DNA from: Schoenoplectus triqueter
Lineage: Eukaryota; Streptophyta; Magnoliopsida; Poales; Cyperaceae
NCBI GenBank assembly: GCA_964058805.1
Contig: CAXKVV010002170.1
Coordinates: forward strand, 1-64,000
Direction: 5' to 3'
DNA length: 64,000 nucleotides
Below the pieces are notes generated by a model. The model searched no databases and was not told where the DNA came from. It saw only the letters and a list, made by a program, of their open reading frames with translations. The translations under genes were made by a program, and so were the position numbers. Positions 22,980 through 34,868 of the stretch are shown in pieces. How positions within the stretch are numbered: the stretch's first letter is position 1; every line of letters begins with the position of its first letter.

Positions 22980-25900
22980 TGCGTCGGGTTTCGTTTTCTT
23001 AATTTGGGCGCTCGAACTCGTTTTCGGCGGAACCTTGGGCGTCGGGTCCCGTTTTCACGATTTGCGCGCCCGGACTCGGTTTCGGCGGTACCGAGGGCGT
23101 TCAGACCCGTTTTCATGTTTTGTGCGCCCGGACCTTGTTTCGGCGGTACAGAGGGCGTCGGGTCCCGTTTTCATGTTTTGCGCTCCCCGACTCATTTTCG
23201 ACGGTACCGATGGCGTCGAGACCTGTTTTCATGTTTTGCGCTCTCGGACTCGTTTTCGGCGGCGCCGAGGGCGTCGGGACCCGTTTTCATGTTTTGCGCG
23301 CCCGGACTCGGTTTCGGCGGTACCGAGGGCGTCGGTTCCCGTTTTCATGTTTTGCGCTCCCGGACTCGTTTTCGGCGGTACCGAGGGCATCGGGTCCCGT
23401 TTTCATGTTTTGGGCGCCCGGACTCATTTTTGGAGGTAGAGAGGGCGACGGGTCCCATTTTCATGTTTTGCGCGCCCGGACTCGTTTTCGACGGTACCGA
23501 GTGCGTCGGGACCCGTTTTCATGTTTTGCGCGCCCGGACTTTGTTTCAGCGGTAACGAGGGCGTCGGGTCCCGTTTTCATGTTTTGCGCTCCCTGACTCA
23601 TTTTCGGCGGTACCGAGGGCGTCGGGTCTCGTATTCATGTTTTGCGTGCCCAGACTCGATTTCGGCGGTACCGAGTGTTTTGCGCGCCCGGACTCGGTTT
23701 CGGCGGTACCGAGGGCGTCGGGTCCCGTTTTCATGTTTTGCGCGCCCGTACTCAGTTTCGGCGGTACCGAGATCGTCGGTACTAGTTTTCATGTTTTGCG
23801 CACCCGGACCTTGTTTCGGCGGTACCGAGGGCGTCGGGTCTCGTTTACATGTTTTGCGCGCCCGGACTCGGTTTCGGCGGTACCGAGGGGGTCGGGTCCC
23901 GTTTTCATGTTTTGCGTGCCCATACTCGGTTTCGGCGGTACCGAGGGCGTCGGTACCAGTTTTCATGTTTTGCGCGCCCGGACCTTGTTTCGGCGGAACG
24001 GAGGGCGTCGGGTCTCGTTTACATGTTTTGCGCGCCCGGACTCGGTTTCGGCGGTACCGAGGGCGTCGGGTCCCGTTTTCATGTTTTGCGCTCCCGGACT
24101 CGTTTTCGGCGGTATCGAGGGCGTCGTGTCCCGTTTTCATGTTTTGCGCTCCCGGACTCGTTTTCGGCGGTACCGAGGGCGTCGGGTCCCGTTTTCATGT
24201 TTTGCGTGCCCGGACTCGATTTCGGCGGTACCGAGTGCGTCGGGTCTCGTTTTGTTAATTTGGGCGCTCGAACTTGTTTTCGGCGGAACCGAGGGCGTCG
24301 GGTCCCGTTTTCACGTTTTGCGCGCCCGGACTCGGTTTCGGCGGTACCGAGGGCGTTGAGACCCGTTTTCATGTTTTGCGCGCCCGGACCTTGTTTTCGG
24401 CGGTACCGAGCGTGTCGGGTCCCGTTTTCATGTTTTGGGCGCCCGGACTCATTTTTGGAGGTAGAGAGGGCGACGGGTCCCGTTTTCATGTTTTGCGCGC
24501 CCGGACTATTTTTCGGCGGTACCGAGGGCGTCGGGTCCCGTTTTCATGTTTTGCGTGCCCGGACTCGATTCCGGTGGTACCGAGTGCGTCGGGTCTCGTT
24601 TTCTTAATTTAAGTGTGCTCTAACTCGTTTTCGGCAGAACCGTTGGCGTCGGGTCCCGTTTTCATGTTTTGCGCTCGCGGACTCGGTTTCGGCAGTACCG
24701 AGGGCGTCGGGTCCCGTTTTCATATTTTGCGCTCCCCGACTCATTTTCGACGGTACCGATGGCGTCGAGACCTGTTTTCATGTGTTGCGCTCTCGGACTC
24801 GTTTTCGGCGGCGCCGAGGGCGTTGGGTCTCGTTTTCATGTTTTGCGCGCCCGAACTCGGGTTCGGCGGTACCGAGGGCGTCGGGTCCCGTTTTCAAGTT
24901 TTGCGCTCCCTGACTCTGTTTCGGCGGTACCGAGGGCGTCATGTCCCGTTTTCACGTTTTGCGCGCCCAGACTCGGTTTCGGTGGTACCGAGGACGTCGG
25001 GACCCGTTTTTATGTTTTGCGCGCCCGGACCATGTTTCGGCGGTACCGAGGGCGTCGGGTCCCTTTTTCATGTTTTGCGCTCCCCGACTCATTTTCGACG
25101 GTACCGATGGCGTCGAGACCTCTTTTCATGTTTTGCTCTCTCGGACTCGTTTTCGGCGGCGCCGAGGGCGTCGAGACCCGCATTCATGTTTTGCGCGTCC
25201 GGACTCGGTTTTGGCGGTACCGAGGGCGTCGGGACCCATTTTCATGTTTTTCGCGCCCGGACCCAGTTTCGGCGGTACCGAGGGTGTCGTGTCCCGTTTT
25301 CATGTTTTGCGCGCCCGGACTCGGTTTCGTCGGTACCGAGGGCGTCGGGTCCCGTTTTCATGTTTTGCGCTCCCGGACTCGTTTTCGGCGGTATCGAGGG
25401 CGTCGGGTCCCGTTTTCATGTTTTGCGCGCATGGACTCGGTTTCGGCGGTACCAAGGGCGTCGGGTCCCGTTTTCATGTTTTGCGCTCCCGGACTCGTTT
25501 TCGGCGGTACCGATGGCGTCGGGTTTCGTTTTCTTAATTTGGGCGCTCGAACTCGTTTTCGGCGGAACCTTGGGCGTCGGGTCCCGTTTTCACGATTTGC
25601 GCGCCCGGACTCGGTTTCGGCGGTACCGAGGGCGTTCAGACCCGTTTTCATGTTTTGTGCGCCCGGACCTTGTTTCGGCGGTACAGAGGGCGTCGGGTCC
25701 CGTTTTCATGTTTTGCGCTCCCCGACTCATTTTCGACGGTACCGATGGCGTCGAGACCTGTTTTCATGTTTTGCGCTCTCGGACTCGTTTTCGGCGGCGC
25801 CGAGGGCGTCGGGACCCGTTTTCATGTTTTGCGCGCCCGGACTCGGTTTCGGCGGTACCGAGGGCGTCGGGTCCCGTTTTCATGTTTTGCACTCCCGGAC

Positions 25901-27694
25901 TCGTTTTCGGCGGTACCGAGGGCGTCGGGTCCCGTTTTCATGTTTTGGGCGCCCGGACTCATTTTTGGAGGTAGAGAGGGCGACGGGTCCCATTTTCATG
26001 TTTTGCGCGCCCGGACTCGTTTTCGACGGTACCGAGTGCGTCGGGACCCGTTTTCATGTTTTGCGCGCCCGGACTTTGTTTCGGCGGTAACGAGGGCGTC
26101 GGGTCCCGTTTTCATGTTTTGCGCTCCCTGACTCATTTTCGGCGGTACCGAGGGCGTCGGGTCCCGTATTCATGTTTTGCGTGCCCAGACTCGATTTCGG
26201 CGGTACCGAGTGTTTTGCGCGCCCGGACTCGGTTTCGGCGGTACCGAGGGGGTCGGGTCCCGTTTTCATGTTTTGCGTGCCCATACTCGGTTTCGGCGGT
26301 ACCGAGGGCGTCGGTATCAGTTTTCATGTTTTGCGCGCCCGGACCTTGTTTCGGCGATACGGAGGGCGTCGGGTCTCGTTTACATGTTTTGCGCGCCCGA
26401 ACTCGGTTTCGGCGGTACCGAGGGCGTCGGGTCCCGTTTTCATGTTTTGCGCTCCCGGACTCGTTTTCGGCGGTATCGAGGGCGTCGTGTCCCGTTTTCA
26501 TGTTTTGCGCTCCGGGACTCGTTTTCGGCGGTACCGAGGGCGTCGGGTCCCGTTTTCATGTTTTGCGTGCCCGGACTCGATTTCGGCGGTACCGAGTGCG
26601 TCGGGTCTCGTTTTGTTAATTTGGGCGCTCGAACTCGTTTTCGGCGGAACCGAGGGCGTCGGGTCCCGTTTTCACGTTTTGCGCGCCCGGACTCGGTTTC
26701 GGCGGTACCGAGGGCGTTGAGACCCGTTTTCATGTTTTGCGCGCCCGGACCTTGTTTTCGGCGGTACCGAGCGTGTCGGGTCCCGTTTTCATGTTTTGGG
26801 CGCCCGGACTCATTTTTGGAGGTAGAGAGGGCGACGGGTCCCATTTTCATGTTTTGCGCGCCCGGACTATTTTTCGGCGGTACCGAGGGCGTCGGGTCCC
26901 GTTTTCATGTTTTGCGTGCCCGGACTCGATTTCGGCGGTACCGAGTGCGTCGGGTCTCGTTTTCTTAATTTGGGTGCTCTAACTCGTTTTCGGCAGAACC
27001 GATGGCGTCGGGTCCCGTTTTCATGTTTTGCGCTCGCGGACTCGGTTTCGGCAGTACCGAGGGCGTCGGGTCCCGTTTTCATATTTTGCGCTCCCCGACT
27101 CATTTTCGACGGTACCGATGGCGTCGAGACCTGTTTTCATGTGTTGCGCTCTCGGACTCGTTTTCGACGGCGCCGAGGGTGTCGGGTCTCGTTTTCATGT
27201 TTTGCGCGCCCGAACTCGGGTTCGGCGGTACCGAGGGCGTCGGGTCCCGTTTTCAAGTTTTGCGCTCCCTGACTCGGTTTCGGCGGTACCGAGGGCGTCA
27301 TGTCCCGTTTTCACGTTTTGCGCGCCCAGACTCGGTTTCGGTGGTACCGAGGACGTCGGGACCCGTTTTTATGTTTTGCGCGCCCAGACCTTGTTTCGGC
27401 GGTACCGAGGGCGTCGGGTCCCTTTTTCATGTTTTGCGCTCCCCGACTCATTTTCGACGGTACCGATGGCGTCGAGACCTCTTTACATGTTTTGCTCTCT
27501 CGGACTCGTTTTCGGCGGCGCCGAGGGCGTCGAGACCCGCATTCATGTTTTGCGCGTCCGGACTCGGTTTTGGCGGTACCGAGGGCGTCGGGACCCATTT
27601 TCATGTTTTTCGCGCCCGGACCCAGTTTCGGCGGTACCGAGGGTGTCGTGTCCCGTTTTCATGTTTTGCGCGCCCGGACTCGGTTTCGGCGGTA
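22980..27694 (+). repeat. Near-tandem pair of about 2.4 kb segments
   Basis: About 22,980-25,335 matches about 25,515-27,694. The offset starts at 2,535 bp, drops to 2,361 bp after the second copy lacks three monomers (174 bp) around 26,250-26,400, then to 2,359 bp because the first copy has a 60-bp D monomer at 24,611-24,670 (AAGTGTGCTC for GGGTGCTC). Both copies contain a 38-bp truncated monomer (23,644 and 26,179) and a 59-bp E monomer (24,378 and 26,739) in matching places. Confidence 0.85.
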
Positions 27695-30600
27695 CCGAGG
27701 GCGTCGGGACCCGTTTTTATGTTTGGCGCGCCCGGACTTTGTTTCGGCGCTAACGAGGGTCTCGGGTCCCGTTTTCATGTTTTGCGCTCCCTGACTCATT
27801 TTCGGCGGTACCGAGGGCGTCGTGTCCCGTTTTCATGTTTTGCATGCCCGGACTCGATTTCGGCGGTACCGAGTGCGTCGGGTCTCGTTTTCTTAATTTG
27901 GGCGCTCGAACTCGTTTTCGGCGGAACCGAGGGCGTCGGGTCCCGTTTTCATTTTTTGCGCGCCCGGACCTTGTTTCGGCGGTACCGAGGGCGTCGGGTC
28001 CCGTTTACATGTTTTGCGCTCCCTGACTCGTTTTCGGCGGTACCGAGGGCGTCGGGTCCCGTTTTCATGTTTTGGGCGCCCGGACTCATTTTTGGAGGTA
28101 TAGAGGGCGACGGGTCCCATTTTCATGTCTTGTGCGCCCGGACTCGTTTTCGGCGGTACCGAGGGCGTTGGTACCCATTTTCATGTTTTGCGTGCCCGGA
28201 CCCGGTTTCGGCGGTAACGAGGGGGTCGTGTCCCGTTTTCATGTTTTGCGCGCCCGGACTCGGTTTCATCGTTACCGAGGGCGTCGGGTCCTGTTTTCAT
28301 GTTTTGCGCTCCCGGACTCGTTTTCGGCGGTACCGAGGGCGTCGGGTCCCGTTTTCATGTATTGCGCGCCTGGACTCGGTTTCGGCGGTACCATGGGCGT
28401 CGGGTCCCGTTTTCATGTTTTGCGCTCCCGGACTCGTTTTCGACGGTACCGATGGCGTCGAGACCTGTTTTCATGTTTTGCGCTCTCGGACTCGTTTTCG
28501 ATGGCGCCGAGGGCGTCGGGTCTCGTTTTCATGTTTTGCGCGCCCGCACTCGGTTTCGGCGGTACCGAGGGCGTCGGGTCCCGTTTTCATGTTTTGCGCT
28601 CCCTGACTCGGTTTCGGCGGTACCGAGGGCGTCGGGTCCCGTTTTCACGTTTTGCGCGCACGGACTCGATTTCGGCGGTACCGAGTGCGTCGGGTCTCGT
28701 TTTCTTAATTTGGGTGCTCGAACTCGTTTTCGGCGGAACCGAGGGCGTCGGTTCCCTTATTCACGTTTTGCGCGCCCGTACTCGGTTTCAGCGGTACCGA
28801 GGGCGTCGGGACCCGTTTTCATGTTTTGCGCGCCCGGACCTTGTTTCAGCGGTACCGAGGGCGTCGGGTCCCGTTTTCATGTTTTGGGCGCCCGGACTCA
28901 TTTTTGGAGGTATAGAGGGCGACGGGTCCCATTTTCAAGTTTTGCGCGCCCGGACTCGTTTTCGGCGGTACCGAGGGCGTCGGTACCCGTTTTCATGTTT
29001 TGCGCGCACGGACCCTGTTTCGGCGGTACCGAGGGCGTCGGGTCCTGTTTTCATGTTTTGCGCTCCCGACTCATTTTCGACGGTACCGATGGCGTCGAGA
29101 CCTGTTTTCATGTTTTGCGCTCTCGGACTCGTTTTCGGCGGCGCCGAGGGCGTCTAGACCCGTTTTCATGTTTTGCGCGCCCGGACTCGGATTCGGCGGT
29201 ACCGAGGGCGTCGGGACCCGTTTTCATGTTTTGCGCGCCCGGACCTTGTTTCAGCGGTACTGAGGGCGTCGGGTCCCGTTTTCATGTTTTGGGCGCCCGG
29301 ACTCGTTTTTGGAGGTATAGAGGGCGACGGGTCCCATTTTCAAGTTTTGCGCGCCCGGACTCGTTTTCGGCGGTACCGAGGGCGTCGGTACCCGTTTTCA
29401 TGTTTTGCGCGCACGGACCCTGTTTCGGCGGTACCGAGGGCGTCGGGTCCCGTTTTCATGTTTTGCGCTCCCGACTCATTTTCGACGGTACCGATGGCGT
29501 CGAGACCTGTTTTCATGTTTTGCGCTCTCGGACTCGTTTTCGGCGGCGCCGAGGGCGTCGAGACCCGTTTTCATGTTTTGCGCGCCCGGACTCGGTTTCG
29601 GCGGTACCGAGGGCTTCGGGACCCATTTTCATGTTTTGCGCGCCCGGACCCGGTTTCGGCGGTACCGAGGGAGTCGTGTCCCGTTTTCATATTTTGCGCG
29701 CCCGGACTCGGTTTCGGCGGTACCGAGGGCGTCGGGTCCCGTTTTCATGTTTTGCGCTCCCGGACTCGTTTTCGGCGGAACCGAGGGCGTCGAGTCCCGT
29801 TTTTACGTTTTGCGCGCCCGGACTATTTTTCGGCGGTACCGAGGGCGTCGGGTCCCGTTTTCATTTTTTGCGTGCCCGGACTCGATTTCGGTGGTACCGA
29901 GTGCGTCGGGTCTCGTTTTCTTAATTTGGGTGCTCTAACTCGTTTTCGGCAGAACCGTTGGCGTCGGGTCCCGTTTTCATGTTTTGCGCTCGCGGACTCG
30001 GTTTCGGCAGTACCGAGGGCGTCGGGTCCCGTTTTCATATTTTGCGCTCCCCGACTCATTTTCGACGGTACCGATGGCGTCGAGACCTGTTTTCATGTGT
30101 TGCGCTCTCGGACTCGTTTTCGGCGGCGCCGAGGGCGTTGGGTCTCGTTTTCATGTTTTGCGCGCCCGAACTCGGGTTCGGCGGTACCGAGGGCGTCGGG
30201 TCCCGTTTTCAAGTTTTGCGCTCCCTGACTCGGTTTCGGCGGTACCGAGGGCGTCATGTCCCGTTTTCACGTTTTGCGCGCCCAGACTCGGTTTCGGTGG
30301 TACCGAGGACGTCGGGACCCGTTTTTATGTTTTGCGCGCCCGGACCATGTTTCGGCGGTACCGAGGGCGTCGGGTCCCTTTTTCATGTTTTGCGCTCCCC
30401 GACTCATTTTCGACGGTACCGATGGCGTCGAGACCTCTTTTCATGTTTTGCTCTCTCGGACTCGTTTTCGGCGGCGCCGAGGGCGTCGAGACCCGCATTC
30501 ATGTTTTGCGCGTCCGGACTCGGTTTTGGCGGTACCGAGGGCGTCGGGACCCATTTTCATGTTTTTCGCGCCCGGACCCAGTTTCGGCGGTACCGAGGGT

Positions 30601-32478
30601 GTCGTGTCCCGTTTTCATGTTTTGCGCGCCCGGACTCGGTTTCGTCGGTACCGAGGGCGTCGGGTCCCGTTTTCATGTTTTGCGCTCTCGGACTCGTTTT
30701 CGGCGGTATCGAGGGCGTCGGGTCCCGTTTTCATGTTTTGCGCGCATGGACTCGGTTTCGGCGGTACCAAGGGCGTCGGGTCCCGTTTTCATGTTTTGCG
30801 CTCCCGGACTCGTTTTCGACGGTACCGATGGCGTCGAGACATGTTTTCATGTTTTGCACCCTCGGACTCGTTTTCGACGGCGCCGAGGGCGTCGGGTCTC
30901 GTTTTCATGTTTTGCGCGCCCGCACTCGGTTTCGGCGGTACCGAGGGCGTCGGGTCCCGTTTTCATGTTTTGCGCGCCCGAACTCGGTTTCGGCGGTACC
31001 GAGGGCGTCGGGTCCCGTTTTCATGTTTTGCGCTCCCTGACTCGTTTTCGGCGGTACCGAGGCCGTCGGGTCCCGTTTTCATGTTTTGCGTTCCCGGACT
31101 CGATTTCGGCGGTACCGAGTGCGTCGGGTCTCGTTTTCTTAATTTGGGTGCTCGAACTCGTTTTCGGCGGAACCGAGGGCGTCGGGTCCCGTTTTCATTT
31201 TTTGCGCGCTCGGACCTTGTTTCGGCGGTACCGAGGGCGTCGGGTCCCGTTTACATGTTTTGCGCTCCCTGACTCGTTTTCGGCGGTACCGAGGGCGTCG
31301 GGTCTCGTTTTCATGTTTTGGGCGCCCGGACTCATTTTTGGAGGTATAGAGGGCGACGGGTCCCATTTTCAAGTTTTGCGCGCCCGGACTCGTTTTCGGC
31401 GGTACCGAGGGCGTCGGTACCCGTTTTAATGTTTTGCGCGCACGGACCCTGTTTCGGCGGTACCAAGGGCGTCGGGTCCCGTTTTCATGTTTTGCGCTCC
31501 CGACTCATTTTCGACGGTACCGATGGCGTCGAGACCTGTTTTCATGTTTTGCGCTCTCGGACTCGTTTTCGGCGGTACCGAGGGCGTCGGGTCCCGTCTA
31601 CATGTTTTGCGCTCCCTGACTCGTTTTCGGCGGTTCCGACGGCGTCGGGTCCCGTTTTCATGTTTTGGGCGCACGGACTCATTTTTGGAGGTATAGAGGG
31701 CGACGGGTCCCATTTTCATGTTTTGCGCGCCCGGACTCGTTTTCGGCGGTACCGAGGGCGTCGGGTCCCATTTTCATTTTTTGCGTGCCCGGACTCGATT
31801 TCGGCGATACCGAGTGCGTCGGGTTTCGTTTTCTTAATTTGGGCGCTCGAACTCGTTTTCGGCGGAACCTTGGGCGTCGGGTCCCGTTTTCACGATTTGC
31901 GCGCCCGGACTCGGTTTCGGCGGTACCGAGGGCGTTCAGACCCGTTTTCATGTTTTGTGCGCCCGGACCTTGTTTCGGCGGTACAGAGGGCGTCGGGTCC
32001 CGTTTTCATGTTTTGCGCTCCCCGACTCATTTTCGACGGTACCGATGGCGTCGAGACCTGTTTTCATGTTTTGCGCTCTCGGACTCGTTTTCGGCGGCGC
32101 CGAGGGCGTCGGGACCCGTTTTCATGTTTTGCGCGCCCGGACTCGGTTTCGGCGGTACCGAGGGCGTCGGGTCCCGTTTTCATGTTTTGCACTCCCGGAC
32201 TCGTTTTCGGCGGTACCGAGGGCGTCGGGTCCCGTTTTCATGTTTTGGGCGCCCGGACTCATTTTTGGAGGTAGAGAGGGCGACGGGTCCCATTTTCATG
32301 TTTTGCGCGCCCGGACTCGTTTTCGACGGTACCGAGTGCGTCGGGACCCGTTTTCATGTTTTGCGCGCCCGGACTTTGTTTCGGCGGTAACGAGGGCGTC
32401 GGGTCCCGTTTTCATGTTTTGCGCTCCCTGACTCATTTTCGGCGGTACCGAGGGCGTCGGGTCCCGTATTCATGTTTT

Positions 32479-33134
32479 GCGTGCCCAGACTCGATTTCGG
32501 CGGTACCGAGTGTTTTGCGCGCCCGGACTCGGTTTCGGCGGTACCGAGGGGGTCGGGTCCCGTTTTCATGTTTTGCGTGCCCATACTCGGTTTCGGCGGT
32601 ACCGAGGGCGTCGGTACCAGTTTTCATGTTTTGCGCGCCCGGACCTTGTTTCGGCGGTACGGAGGGCGTCGGGTCTCGTTTACATGTTTTGCGCGCCCGA
32701 ACTCGGTTTCGGCGGTACCGAGGGCGTCGGGTCCCGTTTTCATGTTTTGCGCTCCCGGACTCATTTTCGGCGGTACCGAGGGCGTCGGGTCCCGTATTCA
32801 TGTTTTGCGTGCCCAGACTCGATTTCGGCGGTACCGAGTGTTTTGCGCGCCCGGACTCGGTTTCGGCGGTACCGAGGGGGTCGGGTCCCGTTTTCATGTT
32901 TTGCGTGCCCATACTCGGTTTCGGCGGTACCGAGGGCGTCGGTACCAGTTTTCATGTTTTGCGCGCCCGGACCTTGTTTCGGCGGTACGGAGGGCGTCGG
33001 GTCTCGTTTACATGTTTTGCGCGCCCGAACTCGGTTTCGGCGGTACCGAGGGCGTCGGGTCCCGTTTTCATGTTTTGCGCTCCCGGACTCGTTTTCGGCG
33101 GTATCGAGGGCGTCGTGTCCCGTTTTCATGTTTT
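32479..33134 (+). repeat. 328-bp tandem duplication with a chimeric monomer
   Basis: The 38-bp truncated monomer occurs at 32,479 and again at 32,807, 328 bp apart (six monomers minus 20 bp). The related locus near 26,179 has it once. The joining monomer, 32,749-32,806, begins like a B monomer (GCGCTCCCGG) but continues like the monomer before the truncated one (CATTTTCGG and CCCGTATTC). The exchange lies between 32,757 and 32,763, the two bases that tell the parents apart. Confidence 0.87.
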
Positions 33135-33425
33135 GCGCTCCGGGACTCGTTTTCGGCGGTACCGAGGGCGTCGGGTCCCGTTTTCATGTTTTGCGTGCCC
33201 GGACTCGATTTCGGCGGTACCGAGTGCGTCGGGTCTCGTTTTGTTAATTTGGGCGCTCGAACTCGTTTTCGGCGGAACCGAGGGCGTCGGGTCCCGTTTT
33301 CACGTTTTGCGCGCCCGGACTCGGTTTCGGCGGTACCGAGGGCGTTGAGACCCGTTTTCATGTTTTGCGCGCCCGGACCTTGTTTTCGGCGGTACCGAGC
33401 GTGTCGGGTCCCGTTTTCATGTTTT

Positions 33426-33483
33426 GGGCGCCCGGACTATTTTTCGGCGGTACCGAGGGCGTCGGGTCCCGTTTTCATGTTTT
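33426..33483 (+). repeat. Fused F/other monomer marking a 58-bp deletion
   Basis: The monomer starts GGGCGCCCGG as F does but continues GACTATTTTTCGGCGG, which is the monomer that follows F elsewhere (26,797-26,913 shows the unfused pair). One monomer length has been lost by an in-register join between about 33,427 and 33,439. This accounts for the change in offset from 6,628 to 6,570 bp relative to the left relative. Confidence 0.88.
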
Positions 33484-34868
33484 GCGTGCCCGGACTCGAT
33501 TTCGGCGGTACCGAGTGCGTCGGGTCTCGTTTTCTTAATTTGGGTGCTCTAACTCGTTTTCGGCAGAACCGATGGCGTCGGGTCCCGTTTTCATGTTTTG
33601 CGCTCGCGGACTCGGTTTCGGCAGTACCGAGGGCGTCGGGTCCCGTTTTCATATTTTGCGCTCCCCGACTCATTTTCGACGGTACCGATGGCGTCGAGAC
33701 CTGTTTTCATGTGTTGCGCTCTCGGACTCGTTTTCGACGGCGCCGAGGGCGTCGGGTCTCGTTTTCATGTTTTGCGCGCCCGAACTCGGGTTCGGCGGTA
33801 CCGAGGGCGTCGGGTCCCGTTTTCAAGTTTTGCGCTCCCTGACTCGGTTTCGGCGGTACCGAGGGCGTCATGTCCCGTTTTCACGTTTTGCGCGCCCAGA
33901 CTCGGTTTCGGTGGTACCGAGGACGTCGGGACCCGTTTTTATGTTTTGCGCGCCCAGACCTTGTTTCGGCGGTACCGAGGGCGTCGGGTCCCTTTTTCAT
34001 GTTTTGCGCTCCCCGACTCATTTTCGACGGTACCGATGGCGTCGAGACCTCTTTACATGTTTTGCTCTCTCGGACTCGTTTTCGGCGGCGCCGAGGGCGT
34101 CGAGACCCGCATTCATGTTTTGCGCGTCCGGACTCGGTTTTGGAGGTACCGAGGGCGTCGGGACCCATTTTCATGTTTTTCGCGCCCGGACCCAGTTTCG
34201 GCGGTACCGAGGGAGTCGTGTCCCGTTTTCATGTTTTGCGCGCCCGGACTCGGTTTCGGCGGTACTGAGGGCGTCGGGACCCGTTTTTATGTTTTGCGCG
34301 CCCGGACTTTGTTTCGGCGCTAACGAGGGTCTCGGGTCCCGTTTTCATGTTTTGCGCTCCCTGACTCATTTTCGGCGGTACCGAGGGCGTCGTGTCCCGT
34401 TTTCATGTTTTGCATGCCCGGACTCGATTTCGGCGGTACCGAGTGCGTCGGGTCTCGTTTTCTTAATTTGGGCGCTCGAACTCGTTTTCGGCGGAACCGA
34501 GGGCGTCGGGTCCCGTTTTCATTTTTTGCGCGCCCGGACCTTGTTTCGGCGGTACCGAGGGCGTCGGGTCCCGTTTACATGTTTTGCGCTCCCTGACTCG
34601 TTTTCGGCGGTACCGAGGGCGTCGGGTCCCGTTTTCATGTTTTGGGCGCCCGGACTCATTTTTGGAGGTATAGAGGGCGACGGGTCCCATTTTCATGTCT
34701 TGTGCGCCCGGACTCGTTTTCGGCGGTACCGAGGGCGTTGGTACCCATTTTCATGTTTTGCGTGCCCGGACCCGGTTTCGGCGGTAACGAGGGGGTCGTG
34801 TCCCGTTTTCATGTTTTGCGCGCCCGGACTCGGTTTCGTCGTTACCGAGGGCGTCGGGTCCTGTTTTC

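Larger units (their letters stand above)
19625..22980 (+). repeat. Mosaic segment with nested duplications
   Basis: Within this stretch, about 20,000-20,550 resembles about 21,800-22,340 at an offset of 1,797 bp. About 20,690-21,110 resembles about 22,140-22,560 at 1,449 bp, the difference of 348 bp (six monomers) coming from a local tandem repeat in the first copy near 20,300-20,900. After an extra monomer at 22,543 the offset becomes 1,507 bp. The right part, from about 22,240, resembles a segment starting near 31,130 (offset 8,893, then 8,835 bp). No unique DNA is present. Confidence 0.8.

Noticed and set aside
22543..33483. Transposable-element insertion or target-site duplication at the offset changes
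   Set aside because: The gains and losses are 58 bp, 174 bp, or 328 bp containing the 38-mer, all made of satellite monomers with in-register joins and no foreign sequence.
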